The notes below the pieces were generated by a model. It did no database searches, was not told where the DNA came from, and worked only from the letters and a program-made list of their open reading frames with translations. From Anthoceros angustus (lineage: Eukaryota; Streptophyta; Anthocerotopsida; Anthocerotales; Anthocerotaceae), in NCBI GenBank assembly GCA_010909165.1, contig MU008216.1, forward strand, positions 1-64,000: a DNA stretch of 64,000 nucleotides, written 5' to 3'. Both the position numbers and the translations under genes were made by a program. Positions 1-11,299 of the stretch are shown piece after piece (the stretch's first letter is position 1; each line of letters starts with the position of its first letter).

Positions 1-102
1 CTCTTCTGTCGAGTTCAGCGGATACAATATCAGTGACGCGGCACCCGCCGTCTTTGAGCGATAGCGACTGCAAAAAAACAGGACATTTTTGGGCGTCGAC
101 AT
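1..102 (-). CDS. Bacterial glycosyltransferase, N-terminal fragment
   Basis: Runs off the window edge. The minus-strand translation begins MSTPKNVLFF and, after a one-base slip in a run of seven T, continues LQSLSLKDGG and VTDIVSAEL. This is the usual N-terminus of GT4-type glycosyltransferases (first beta strand, Gly-rich loop, then a helix ending in NEL/AEL). The start ATG overlaps the stop of the upstream gene as TGATG, the translational coupling seen in bacterial operons. No intron or eukaryotic signal is visible. The homopolymer slip is probably a sequencing error. Family assignment rests on about 33 residues; bacterial origin is inferred from the gene pair. Confidence 0.5.
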   Translation of the reverse strand, partial: MSTPKNVLFFCSRYRSKTAGAASLILYPLNSTEE

Positions 103-425
103 CAGGCAGAAATAACTTCTTTGAACATGTTGAGATAGCGATCAGACACTTCATGGCTGTATTTACTGCGGTTTACGCCCCTAAGTCTTGCTACGATACT
201 TTCGTATTGTTGATGGTGTTGTTCTATGATACGTTTCAGCAGGTTGGTGAGCGCATCAATGTCTCCATTTTAAAAACAAAACCATTTTCGCCATGCTGCA
301 CATCTTCGGTGAAAGCCGGTCGAACAATCACGGGCAGGTCATAGTTAAACGCCACTTTCAGGGCGCCGCTTTGCGACACATCTTTATAAGGAAATACGGC
401 CAATTTTCTCTCTCTAAAAATTTTG
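102..425 (-). CDS. Bacterial glycosyltransferase (GT4-like), C-terminal fragment
   Basis: The minus-strand translation reads FPYKDVSQSGALKVAF, then DLPVIVRP and GENGFVFK: the conserved C-terminal half of GT-B glycosyltransferases, where nucleotide-sugar donors are bound (E-x-x-S/G-A-L, PVI, G-x-x-G). After a one-base slip at an AAAA run it continues GDIDALTNLLKRI and ends VSDRYLNMFKEVISA-stop. The stop (102-104) overlaps the ATG of the next gene. Upstream of about 425 the similarity fades and the copia element begins around 530. Organisation is bacterial, unlike everything else here, so contamination, chimeric assembly or recent transfer are the choices. Confidence 0.7.
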
Positions 426-530
426 CCGAAAAAACCAGGTGGGCGAGGCCCCAGGGCGAGGCAGCGACTTACGCTCACGACCAAAGGATCTCGTGACAGC
501 CATCGCGGGCACAATGCCTGGGCCAATGCT

Positions 531-1000
531 TATACAACGCCGATAGGTTACAAGATAACGGACTTACCCCGAATAATTACGATGCACGAGTTTCGGTGGC
601 ATCCTAGAAGAAAAACAGCTCATGGATATAGTAGATGGCAAAGTACCAAGAAGATTGCGGGCGGTCCAGTAACAACACCTGTGAGGCATGCCTGAATTGG
701 AACCTCAAGGATGAATTAGAGTGGGCGTTCAAAGACAGGAAGGCACGTACCATACTTGTGTCTTCTCGCCCTCACGAGATGATTCCTCACATAAAGCGGC
801 ACATGCCCTCGAAGTCTGGTCACTTTTATCGAAACCTCACGAGTCAAAAGACATGATGGCCAGGGTTCTGTGACGCACTTCCAAAATCTCCATGAAGGAG
901 GCGACTTGAGAGTCATGTTGCTAGGTTTAGGGCTGCTAGAGCCAAACTAGCATCTTGCGGAGTCATCCTTCGAGTCTAGAATGATGCAGTTGCTAGCCTC
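531..1000 (+). pseudogene. Copia gag remnant (element 1)
   Basis: Pieces read LTPNNYDA and EEKQLMDIVDG, followed out of frame by ALEVWSLLSK and ESKDMMAR. They line up with the gag start of copia element 3 (NYDAWSYRI, EEKQLMDVVDG, SEVWSLFAE). Gag forms the virus-like particle that holds the genomic RNA in the cytoplasm. At least three frame changes are needed, so no full protein is made from this copy. Confidence 0.6.
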
Positions 1001-1319
1001 ACTTCCCCATTTATGAGCAGGTTTAGTTCCAACAAGCAAGCAATAAGAGTCCCCTTGCGCCACTCAACCGCATCATCAAATCTCACTTTTCGTAGTTGTT
1101 GGAGCCCTCCTGCATGAAATAGCAGAAAACATATGCAAAAGGGAGCATCCTCTAGTTCTTACAAGCGGTGATCGCCCTTTATTGGCGAGAGGTCGAGGTA
1201 GGCGGAGGGCGTGGGCGTGGTGGCGAGGGGCTTTGGAAGAGGCGTGGTGGGTCCTCACGGCCCAATTCAAATTCCTCTTCATCTACCAAGCCCGGTAACG
1301 CAATTATTGTAATAAACCA

Positions 1320-1640
1320 GACCTTTGGATTAAAAGGCTGCAGGAAGAGAATTAGAGATGAAGCGGCAAAGGTAGGCACACATCGGAAACAAATACACGA
1401 GCTACGCCCTGGTGGCATGTCTTACCTCATCGAAGAAAGGATGTCAAGTGGTTTCTAGGCAGTGGGGCCTCGAATCACATGTGCTCAAACAGAAGTCATT
1501 TATTACCTATGAGCCTTCCGTGTGTCATCAACATGTTGTTTTAGGGATGACTCCACCATACCCATTAGGGGTTGGAACCATACAAATCACTTTGAAGGAT
1601 GGGAGCTCCTTACTCTTAGAATTCCATGCATGTTCCAAAG
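1320..1640 (+). pseudogene. Copia zinc-knuckle / aspartic protease remnant
   Basis: Around 1446-1485 the translation is KWFLGSGASNHMC, the copia protease active site. The catalytic Asp of the D-S-G-A-S motif reads as Gly here (GGC), which would inactivate it. Upstream, LKGCRKRIRDEAAKVG matches the stretch after the zinc knuckle in element 3 (KDCRKRKADEAAKG). The protease normally cuts the Gag-Pol polyprotein. Confidence 0.65.
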
Positions 1641-1839
1641 ATCGCTAAAACCCTGAGTAGTACAATGGCACTAGGAAAGACGAATCAATACAGGATTACC
1701 TTTGAAGGTCTTGGTTACATATCGAATCAACCCCAATCGTCCCTATTGCGCAAGGAACACCACTATTTGACCTTTACCTCATGGATTTCATATCGACATT
1801 CCTCCAAAGGTATGCTTGCCATTAAACGCCGCCCCAAGT

Positions 1840-2700
1840 TAGCTACGAGTGCCTTTAAGTGGCATGGGTTGGGGCATCCTAATATAAAAGCTATGCGAAG
1901 ATTGCTGCGAGAGAAAATGGTAACTGGATTTGGTGAATCGAATTACGACCTTGACACAGTGTTGCTTGTGCATGGCAAACAATTTAAGTCACACTTGAGT
2001 GGAAAACCTCGAGGCAACAAGGCTAGATTTGGTCCACACAGATATCTGTGGGCCAATGTCAGTGAACTCATGGGGAGGAGCAAGATATTTTGTGGTGTTT
2101 GAAGATGACCAATCACATTTTACAGTCACTGAACTTCTTCACCAGAAAAGTCAGGTCTTCGACAGCTTCAAACGATATCTTGCATGTAAAGCGCGCATCG
2201 AAGAAGCTCAAATGCATCCGTCCGATAATGGAAAGGAATATCTATCTACCTTCCCGTGAGTTCGCCAAGAGAAAGGAATTACACGTCAACTTACCATTCC
2301 ATATCATTCAGATATGAATGGACGTGCGTAAAGGAGACATAGGACTATCCAAGACGCTAGGGCACTTCTGCTTGGAGGTTACCAATTGCTCATGTATGCA
2401 CAAGTGGCAACGTATTCCAAACAGATAGTCTCTCTCTTCAAGACTCTTCAAGCATGGACTAGTAGTAAGCTTCGATCTTTCTCACCTTCGAGTTTTTGGT
2501 AGTACTTTATGCACATATCCCGCATAAGCCACGAAGTTTTCTTTTAAATCTAAAAGACACATCTTCATAGGCTACACCGGAATACACGGTTATAAGTTGT
2601 TTGAACCACAAACCCGCCGTGTCATTCATGCTCATCAGTAGCTCTTCGATGAGCCTGTTCTTTGAGCCTCCTACACACCTTTAACGATTTTGTAGATCCC
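1840..2700 (+). pseudogene. Copia integrase remnant (element 1)
   Basis: Frame pieces show the gag-pre-integrase/HHCC region (KWHGLGHPNIKAM, HGKQFKSH), the core DLVHTDICGPMS with the first catalytic Asp, PSDNGKEYLST with the second, and a damaged MNGRA segment where the catalytic Glu should follow. The C-terminal LRVFGS and KRHIFIGYTG strings are recognisable at about 2480-2600. Integrase inserts the cDNA into the host genome. Several stops and frame shifts are present. Confidence 0.75.
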
Positions 2701-3289
2701 GAGTCGTAGAATTGCTCAACCCACGTAAATCATCGTTATCTACCCCATAGTGGATGATAGTGATTCGACGTAGTGAATTCCCCGTCAAGATCCTTCTTAC
2801 CTTGAACTCGACACCCCGAGGCCTGCTCCATGCCAGCCCACTTGTTCCTCCCGGCCCCGCCCTAATCCACCTCCAAGACCAGATCCACCACCCTCGATGA
2901 TGATGATGACCTCACCGGCTCGCCTCCAGCTTGTAGGTCCCCGATCTCCAGCACAGTGCCCCCACCTTCCCCGACGATTGGTTTGTTGGACGATCCGGTT
3001 GAGTATGTGATGCCTCAACCTCCTAGAAGGTCCACAAGGGTTCGCAGACCTCCGCCAAGCGGGCGTGAACCCCCTATCGGAGTGAAGATTTTCGTAAGGT
3101 TCCTACCACATGGGTCTTGTCGATGAAGTTGTGGACATGGTGAACGTTATCACCAACTCGGATATGAGCCTCCACCTACCACGAGGCTGTCACCGGATCA
3201 GAAGCCAAACATTGGAAAGCAGCTATAAAATGAGTATGACTCATTGATCGTAATCAATACCGGAGTTATGCCGCACCGAGGGGAGGAAG

Positions 3290-3900
3290 ATTGTTACATC
3301 CAAGTGGGTGTTTAAACTCAAATATAAAGCACGGGAGCATTGCTGTATAAAGCTCGCCTTGTCGTCATGGTTTTTCTCAAGTCCCGGCTTGACTATCATG
3401 ATACCTTCTCACCATTGTCAAGTCTCTCCCTCGTAGTCTTGTTCTCCATGTCCGCATTCTTTGGTCTCCATATTCATCAAATGGACGCCAAGACCGCCTT
3501 CCCGCATGGTAAGTTAGAAGAGGAAATATTCATGCAAAGAACTGAGGGTTTTGAGTTTGTAGGAAAGAAGACTGGTTTGTAAGTTACTTAAGACCATTTA
3601 TGGTCCGGGCGAGTCCACGTGCGGCACGTGTATAGATGAGTTTCTCCTGGCTGGGTTTCCTCAAGAGTTCTGCAGACACCAATGTGTACTTCTGCAAGAG
3701 CAAATAGGTTATGTTATTTTAGCTCTGTATGTAGATGATTGCATCATTAGGAACTAACTTAGAGGGAATTTCCAGAGTCAAGGGTCCTGTTGTCGTTTTG
3801 ACATGGTTGATGTTGGAGAGCTGTCGTATTGTCTTGGCACTCAACTCCAACGTGACCCTGCTAGCGAGACATTGGTTATTCATCAAGAAAGTATATTTAT
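3290..3900 (+). pseudogene. Copia reverse transcriptase remnant (copy 1)
   Basis: Shows SKWVFKLKY, then HQMDAKTAFPHGKLEEEIF, the copia RT fingers/palm start, and LYVDDCI at about 3727-3747, the YVDD catalytic box. The end reads VDVGELSYCLGTQLQRD. The frame changes several times, so no intact enzyme is encoded. RT copies the element RNA into cDNA. Confidence 0.8.
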
Positions 3901-4059
3901 GATATGTTCAGCTCAAATACAAGTTGTCGGACTTAAGCCCTGCCTACAGATTGGAGATGTGGTGCAAACTTACCCGCCTTCCTCAACACCCAATCGAATA
4001 GAGAGTCGAGATGGAAATTCCTATGCTCAAGGCTTGGCTCTCTTATCTTCCGCTCCAAT

Positions 4060-4606
4060 AGCAGCGATGTAGCCTCCTTAGCATGCATGGTTTCTCAAAG
4101 ACTTGAAGCAACCTTTGGAAGAGCATTGACAGCTTAAGAGAATACCACGTTATCTCAAGGGTACTAGCGGACATGGCATACATTACACAAAACAGTATAT
4201 GGACGAGGAAGGGTTCACTCTTGTTGGATCTGTGATGCGGGCGGTGATCCGGATACACAAGGTCGGGCCGCCACGCCTTCCTACTTGCGGTGTGTGACCG
4301 GTCTCTAAGAAACAATCAACCGTGTCACCGCCTCCCCACTTGAAAGGTAATACCCGGCTCGACCGGCAAAGGAGGCAACGGTCACAGCAGATTGTTAGCG
4401 ATTTAGGTCACCTCGGAGTGATCCAACAGAATATTCAGACAACCAGTCCGCTCTAGCTCTAGCACAAAATCCTGTTTTTCACGCACGTACAAAACATATA
4501 GAAGTACATCACCATTTTGTGAGGCATGCAGTAGAAACAGGACAGGTTAAGCTGGAGTATGTTCCAACAGAATCAAATGCAGCTGACCTCCTTACCAAGT
4601 CCCTAC
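4060..4606 (+). pseudogene. Copia RNase H remnant (copy 1), interrupted by element X
   Basis: Reads NQSALALAQNPVFHARTK, IEVHHHFVRHAVETGQ, EYVPTESNAADLLTKSL, the conserved end of copia RNase H. The reading stops being copia-like at 4602-4606 (CCTAC), the target duplication of element X. In element 3 the same protein continues with PKLKHNQFKEMLGVL. Here that continuation lies at 12938. Confidence 0.8.
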
Positions 4607-4757
4607 TATCGTGGTTATCGCAGAGCTACCGAACGAAGTGCATCCATGATCGAGACCAGAAAACGCGAGCGTAGGGCAAAACAGTATATCTTCATTGAGG
4701 TTCAAAGAAGCATTAAACAAAAAGTGTTGTAACTGCTTTTAACCTAAGTTAATTACT
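4607..4757 (-). repeat. Partial LTR of element X (in the first duplicate)
   Basis: Begins TATCGTGGTTATCG like the right-hand LTR at 12743 and is preceded by the CCTAC target sequence. It is cut at 4757 where the tandem duplicate restarts with TAAATGAGTATG. Confidence 0.75.
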
Positions 4758-6275
4758 AAATGAGTATGACTCATTGATCGCAATACACAGGAGTTATGCC
4801 GCCACCGAGGGGAGGAAGATTGTTACATCCAAGTGGGTGTTTAAACTCAAATATAAAGCACGGAGCATTGCTGTATAAAGCTGCCTTGTCGTCATGGTTT
4901 TTCTCAAGTCCCGTGCTTGACTATCATGATACCTTCTCACCATTGTCAAGTCTCATCCCTCGTAGTCTTGTTCTCCATGTCTCGCATTCTTTGGTCTCCA
5001 TATTCATCAAATGGACGCCAAGACCGCCTTCCCGCATGGTAAGTTAGAAGAGGAAATATTCATGCAAAGAACTGAGAGGGTTTTGAGTTTGTAGGAAAGA
5101 AGACTGGTTTGTAAGTTACTTAAGACCATTTATGGTGCAAGCAGTCCACGTGCACGAGTGTATAGATGAGTTTCTCCTTGGCTGGGTTTCCTCAAGAGTT
5201 CTGCAGACACCAATGTGTACTTCTTGCAAGAGCAAATAGGTTATGTTATTTTAGCTCAGTATGTAGATGATTGCATTACGCTAGGAACTAACTTAGAGGG
5301 AATTTCAGAGTCAAGGGTCTGTCATTGTCAGTCGTTTTGACATGGTTGATGTTGGAGAGTCGTATTGTCTTGGCACTCAACTCCAACGTGATCTCGCTAG
5401 CGAGACATTGGTTATTCATCAAGAGAAGTATTTTATGATATGCTGTTCAAATACAAGTTGTTGGACGCTAAGCCTCGCTACAGATTGGAGTGCAAACTTA
5501 CCAGCCTCTCACCAATCGAATCGATGTCGAGAGAGCCGAGATGGAAACAGCCTCTATGCCTGCTTGGCTCTCTTATCTTCCGCTCCAACAATAAGCAGTC
5601 TGGCGATAGCCTCCCAGGTTAGCATGGTTTCTCAAGACTTGAAGCAACCGAAGAGCATTGACAGCAGCTTAAGAGAATACCACGTTATCTCAAGGGTACT
5701 AGCGACATGGCATACATTACACAAAGCAGTGGCTATGGACGAGGAAGGGTTCACTCTTGTTGGATCGTGATGCCGATCGGGCCCGATCCGCACACCAAGG
5801 TCACCGCCACGCCTTCCTACTTGCGGTGGAGCCGTGACTGGTCTTCTAAGAAACAATCAACCGTGTCACCGCCTCCTCTCTGAGGCGCGTAATACTCGGC
5901 TCGACTCCGGCAAGGAGGCAATGTCAGCAGATTGTTAGCGATTTAGGTCACCTCGGAGTGATCCAACAGTATATATAGACAACCATCCGTCCTAGCTCTA
6001 GCACAAATCGCTTTTCACGACGACAAAACATATAGAAGTACATCACCATTTTGTGAGGCATGCAGAGAAACAGGATAAAGGCCGGAGTATGTTCCAACAG
6101 AATCAAATGTACCGACCTCCTTACCAAGTCCCTACTATTTGGTTATCGCAGTACCGAACGGGCATCCAAGGATCGAGACCAGAAAACGCGAGCGAAAGGG
6201 CAGATATCTTCATTGAGGTTCAAAGAAGCATTAAACAAAAAGTGTTGTAAACTGCTTTTAACCTAAGTTAATTAC
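4758..6275 (+). repeat. Tandem duplication unit 2
   Basis: Second copy of 3228-4757, again with RT (LYVDD-like AQYVDDCI at about 5258), RNase H and the start of the element X LTR, which here continues into the full LTR. Small indels differ from unit 1 throughout, so neither copy has an open frame. Confidence 0.85.
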
Positions 6276-6323
6276 GAAACGATATTGGGTTAGTGTCTCG
6301 ATTAGGTAATTGCCAATCTAACA
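6136..6323 (-). repeat. 3' LTR of element X
   Basis: Read on the minus strand it starts TGTTAGATTGGCAATTACC and ends near GATAACC. It matches 12743-12936 with scattered indels (188 against 194 bases). The 3' end is TA rather than the usual CA. Confidence 0.85.
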
Positions 6324-6335
6324 CGCCCCTCGACC
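6324..6335 (-). other. Polypurine tract of element X
   Basis: On the minus strand GGTCGAGGGGCG lies directly before the TG of the 3' LTR, the place where plus-strand DNA synthesis is primed. Confidence 0.65.
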
Positions 6336-6928
6336 TAACGCCAACCTTATCCCGTACCGAAAGCTTGAGGTGAAGCGCTAAGATCCCGGTCTTCACATTC
6401 TTAGCTTCGAGTCGCGAACTCACTCAATGCGCCCGCTATGGCTTGTGCACACCGCGGATCGCCTCCTAAGTCCCATCCTCACCGCAAGGTGATTAAGGTG
6501 AAGAGCGACCCCAAGCATCTACAATGTGTGAAGATGCCGCAAATCGAATCGAGAAATGCCGTAATAGGCGCGTGCCTCTTCCGTGGTCATAACTCATGCC
6601 CGCAGCATTGATATGGCAATAAAGCTAGATGCTTCGTGAGTCTGTTTGTTTACCTTGATGCTTCATCCAGATCGATTCATGTGTGTGTGTAGGTGATGCG
6701 TGATAGGCTCCAATAATCGAGGCGTAACACATGTGGAGATGTGTTCTCTGTGGATTCCCAAATGCTGCATCTAAACCTTAGGTGCTATGGCGATGCCGCT
6801 TGTTTTCCAGATAAGTTGCCGCCCCGTCAAGCCCAATGTCGCGATGTTGTTCATGGGTTGCCTTAGGAAGGCCCTTAGTCAACAGCAACATTCTCTCGTG
6901 TGCACATATTGAAGCCGGATCACGCGCT

Positions 6929-7629
6929 TTACCGCTTGAGAATAAAATGGAACTGTATCTCAATGTGTTTCGATCGTGCATGAAGGATAGGATTGTGAGA
7001 GCAATAGCGATCGATTGTCGCATAATATTGTGGCTGCCTGTTGCTTCCGTGAATGCCCTCCATGAATTGACGGACCCATATGATTTCACGCAAGTGATAG
7101 GCTCCGTATTCCGCCTCAATCGAGAGGCTCACTGTTGTAAGTTTCTTAGATTGCCAAATGGCGATGATCCACATAAGCAGATATATGCGCGATGGATTTC
7201 CTCGAATCCACATCACCAGCCCGTCAGATCCGAATAAGAAGTAAGTATACCACTTCCAGTATGTATATTTCATAGAGTGCATGTCCCTTGAGATAACGCA
7301 GGATTCTTTTGACAGTCCGGCTTGACTGGTTTGAGAGGAACGGACACACCTGACTGAGATGTCCGCCGAGTCCAACCACCAAGTACAAGAGACTACCTCG
7401 CTTCTATAGGGTACCTTTGCCATTTCGCAAAGTCTGGGGTTGTTGGACTCCTCGATGGATAACTTCTCTCGGATGCTATAGGGGTAGTGACAGGATGTAA
7501 TGTTGAAAGATTGAATTTGGACAAGAATCGTCTTATGAAGTGTGCGATGGATGGTGACAGTCCTATCGGGCTAAAGCTAAGCTGGATGCCTAAGGCGAAC
7601 TTCAAGGACCTACATCGGTCATGTCCCAT
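6929..7629 (-). pseudogene. Element X RNase H and RT C-terminal region
   Basis: Minus-strand pieces read SKKLTTVSLSIEAEY, IIWVRQFMEGI, NPILHARSKHIEIQFHFI: the copia RNase H core and tail. The segment at 7393-7629 (KFALGIQLSFS, FNLSTLHPVTTP) is the end of RT (the LGIQ motif). Stops and frame shifts separate the pieces. Confidence 0.75.
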
Positions 7630-8100
7630 TCTTGTGACAGGCTTCTTTCATTTCTCGCCAAAATGTTGGAATCACTAGCAAAGAGAAAATTATCATCAAC
7701 ATATATGCAATGATACAAAGTCTCTTCATTACATATACACTGCTGCGAGAGGTCTGAAACCAAGCGTAACTTCTCGGCTCTTGCATTCCACATTCTTGCA
7801 TGTTCCGTATATAGATTTGAAGTGACATACCTTAGTTGGATCGTAATGTAGCCTTCCGGTTCATTCATGTAAATAGTCTCCTTTAGTTCTCCGTTTAAAA
7901 GGCCGCTTAACGTCCATTTGGTGGACAAGGAGCTTGTGTTTTACAGCATAACTCAAAAGAATCCGCATAGATGTCGGCTTCCACCAGGATCGAAAGTTTA
8001 TAGTCCAAACTCGAACTTGGTATAGCCGGGCCACTAGGCGAGCTTTAAACCGAGCAACCGTACCATCTGGATTTAGCTTCAACTTAAACACCCATTTGGA
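7602..8100 (-). pseudogene. Element X reverse transcriptase core
   Basis: Minus strand: FKLKLNPDGTVARFKARLVA, HQMDVKRPFKR (normally DVKTAFLHG), IYMNEPEGY, then YVDDNFLFASD, the YVDD box, at about 7690-7705. At least three frame changes. The enzyme would be inactive as read. Confidence 0.75.
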
Positions 8101-8959
8101 TGTAATGGGCGCCTATCCTGGAGGTAAGGTCACCACCCAAGTGTGATTTGTGATGAGGCTATTGTATCAATCGATGGCTTTTTGCCATTCGACTTTGTAG
8201 GGCCTGATAGGGCTTCTTTATATGGCGTGTGTATCCGGAGGATCAAGAATCAAGCGTGCATTTGTAGCTAGAGCGCTAAGGAAGTCCTTGGTGGAACATA
8301 AACAAAGGTGTCACTGGTTCATAAGGTGGCTTAATCCACTCGACCTAGGGCGATGGTCCTAGCGATCACGAGGTAGACCTCCTCATCATCGCCAATTGTA
8401 CATGTTCTTACGGTTGAGGAATTTCATCTAACTCGAGGAATAGCATCTAACTGCGGTGGTCTTTAGTTTCATCTACCTCTGCGGGATCAGGCCGGAGGTT
8501 CAATCTCGGAGGGTTATCAATACATGCAGGGATCCGTAATGGAGGTGCCGCGTGGTGTCTATCCTAAAGGTGCAGAGCAATGAGTGATGAGGAACTCAAG
8601 GAAAATCGAAATATCTATGTCTACTGCCTTCTTCTAAGTGTTGTTGTGGAGTATGACCATAAATTGAAGGTTCGACAAGGGTTTGTGGCTTGTGATCAAG
8701 ATGAGAGGCAATGATGAAGCTCTCGTTAAGCTCACACTCTAGCTAGGTAAGTTGCCTGTATGGGCTATACCTGTAGCCCTTTATTCAGTAATACCCAACA
8801 AAAATATGTTTTGTAGCTCGATTGTCCATCTTACCACGCTTCTCCGTGTGTATGCATAGGTGCCGCGCCAAAGATGCGTAAATGGCGATCTGGTTTGTGC
8901 CTCCACCGCTCAAAGGTGTATAGAGTGGTGGCTTTCTGCAGCCTGCTCAATATAATTAA

Positions 8960-9255
8960 TTTGCTATACCTTCCAAGAACCCCTTGTAAGTCCCGGCCGA
9001 TGAAAGAGTAGCTCAACGTTCTTGCAAAGTGCGATTGTATCTCTCGACACGAGTTTTGTGTGATGATAGGGTACCGTCGGTTGGTGAATAATGCCCTTCA
9101 TCAATATGATTGGAAGTCCCGATCGAGGTATTCTTCGCATTGTCACTCCTTAGTTTCTTAAGAATGCACTTGAGTCTCGCTAGTTGTACATAATCGAGGA
9201 ACTTATCATATGTTTGGTGACGATTATGAAAAATATATATGGCGAATGGCTCCAC
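8960..9255 (-). pseudogene. Element X integrase core remnant
   Basis: Minus strand: FLDYVQLARLKCILKKLRSD then NAKNTS, the second catalytic Asp of the copia integrase core (R-S-D-N), and HKTRVERYNRTLQE, which contains the catalytic Glu of the N-G-x-x-E-R-x-N-R-T motif. The first Asp region is not clear. Confidence 0.7.
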
Positions 9256-10217
9256 TCATCTAGGAAGCAAAAATAAATTGCCCCACCAAACGATGCGCTT
9301 GACATCGGGCCACATATGTCGTGCACCACATCTAACAGCCCAGAGCCTTTGTAGGTTCGGGATCATTGTATGGCTTTTGTGCCATCTTCCCAACTTGCGC
9401 TTCACGAAGAGGTGATCATTCGCTTTAAAAGAAATTGGATCCTTGTACAACTCGGTTTGCTAACAACTTGACGTATGTATGTCATGCTAGGATGGCAGAC
9501 GATGATGCCAAAGAGAAGTCTTGTCTACATCACTCTTGGCATCACCACTAGCCCATATGCATACTCTCAAAATGATAAAGGTCATTGTAAGTGATTCCTT
9601 CTCCCAATATAAAAACGATCATGTGTAGATGTTATCAGACCACTAGGTGTGAAACATACTTGGTGTCGTGGTCTATAACAAGTTTCGACGATGAAGTTTT
9701 TCTTCATGCTAGGGACATGGAGGACACCCGCAATGTGATGTGTGTTCCACCTTTCATTAGGGAATGAGACATCACCATATCCAAAGAATCGCAAGTCCAT
9801 TGCGTCCTAGCGACAAATTGGCTAGTTGGTGCTGGCTTGTAATTGATAAATTTGTCTTTAGATTGACAAATGTGGTGAGTGGCACCGAGTCCAAAACCAC
9901 ATACTTGTATCGCTTGTGTAAGTGACAAACATATAGCAAGGATGGTAGGTGGCTTGGAGGCGCCTGTGAGGAGTCGCTTTGTCCACGAGTCACCATGTTT
10001 GTCTCCGCACTTCACGGCGAGGCTCTCCCCGCTTCTTTCTCGCATTCAAAATGACTGAATTTTGCACGGATGTGCCCTTCTTTTTCCGTCTGTGTATAAG
10101 AGGTTGGTGCGGGATAGGGTCTTCCCTTCCTCGACGCCCCTCTCCACGCCCCTGTAGAGGACATGTGAACTATGTTGTCACGACCTCGTCCGAGCAACTC
10201 TTGGATTCCTCTTCCAA
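9161..10217 (-). repeat. Tandem duplication inside element X, unit 1
   Basis: The 1057-base unit recurs at 10218-11274. The first ~780 bases look identical by eye; the last ~270 differ by many small indels. It carries the gag-pre-integrase (LGRWHKSHTMIPNLQ) and protease-like (LGATHHICQSKDKF) pieces of element X. Confidence 0.88.
9256..9990 (-). pseudogene. Element X gag-pre-integrase and protease remnant
   Basis: Minus strand 9704-9960 reads SLTQAIQVCGFGLGATHHIC: the copia protease motif D-S-G-A-T-x-H-I with the catalytic Asp-Ser lost. Further on, ISFKANDHLFVKRKLGRW and LWAVRCGARHMW correspond to the linker and the HHCC zinc-binding part before integrase. Confidence 0.65.
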
Positions 10218-11274
10218 AGAATGCACTTGAGTCTCGCTAGTTGTACATAATCGAGGAACTTATCATATGTTTGGTGACGATTATGAAAAATATATATGGC
10301 GAATGGCTCCACTCATCTAGGAAGCAAAAATAAATTGCCCCACCAAACGATGCGCTTGACATCGGGCCACATATGTCGTGCACCACATCTAACAGCCCAG
10401 AGCCTTTGTAGGTTCGGGATCATTGTATGGCTTTTGTGCCATCTTCCCAACTTGCGCTTCACGAAGAGGTGATCATTCGCTTTAAAAGAAATTGGATCCT
10501 TGTACAACTCGGTTTGCTAACAACTTGACGTATGTATGTCATGCTAGGATGGCAGACGATGATGCCAAAGAGAAGTCTTGTCTACATCACTCTTGGCATC
10601 ACCACTAGCCCATATGCATACTCTCAAAATGATAAAGGTCATTGTAAGTGATTCCTTCTCCCAATATAAAAACGATCATGTGTAGATGTTATCAGACCAC
10701 TAGGTGTGAAACATACTTGGTGTCGTGGTCTATAACAAGTTTCGACGATGAAGTTTTTCTTCATGCTAGGGACATGGAGGACACCCGCAATGTGATGTGT
10801 GTTCCACCTTTCATTAGGGAATGAGACATCACCATATCCAAAGAATCGCAAGTCCATTGCGTCCTAGCGACAAATTGGCTAGTTGGTGCTGGCTTGTAAT
10901 TGATAAATTTGTCTTTAGATTGACAAATGTGGTGAGTGGCACCGAGTCCAAAACCACATACTTGTATCGCTTGTGTAAGTGACAAACATATAGCAAGGAT
11001 GGTAGGTGGCTTGAGGCGCCTCGTGAGGAGCGCTTTGTCCACGAGTCACCATGTTTGTCTCCGCACTGTAAGGCTTCCAGAGGCTCTCCACCGCTTCTTT
11101 CGCATTCATTTTCAAAATGACTGACGCACGGATGTGTGCCCTTCTTTTTCTCGTGTGTATAAGAGGTTGGTGCGGGATAGGGTCTTCCCTTCCTCGACGC
11201 CCCTCCCACGTCCCGGGGTGTAGAGGACATGTGAACTATGTTGTCACGACTCGTCCGAGCAACTCTGATTCCTC
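10218..11274 (-). repeat. Tandem duplication inside element X, unit 2
   Basis: Second copy of 9161-10217 with the same protease and gag-pre-integrase remnants (10313-11042). The boundary is at an AGAATGCAC sequence present at both ends. Confidence 0.88.
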
Positions 11275-11299
11275 TTCCAAAGAATGCACCAACAACTTG

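Larger units (their letters stand above)
3228..4757 (+). repeat. Tandem duplication unit 1 (copia RT/RNase H plus start of element X LTR)
   Basis: This stretch recurs almost base for base at 4758-6275, a period of about 1530. Differences are mainly one- to three-base indels. The right end (4607-4757) carries the first ~150 bases of the LTR of nested element X, so the duplication arose after X inserted, or is an assembly duplicate of that junction. Confidence 0.85.
531..6135 (+). mobile_element. Ty1/copia element 1, 5' part (gag to RNase H), degenerate
   Basis: Order gag - protease - integrase - reverse transcriptase - RNase H on the plus strand is the copia order. Frames are broken by many small indels and stops. 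Residue strings match copia element 3 (36982-43654) closely, e.g. GHPNIKAMRRLL against GHPNIQAMRRLL, so they belong to one family. The 5' LTR and primer site are missing because the element is cut off near 430-530 by bacterial DNA. The pol reading is interrupted after ADLLTKSL by nested element X and resumes at 12938. The last third (3228-4757) is tandemly repeated. Confidence 0.85.
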
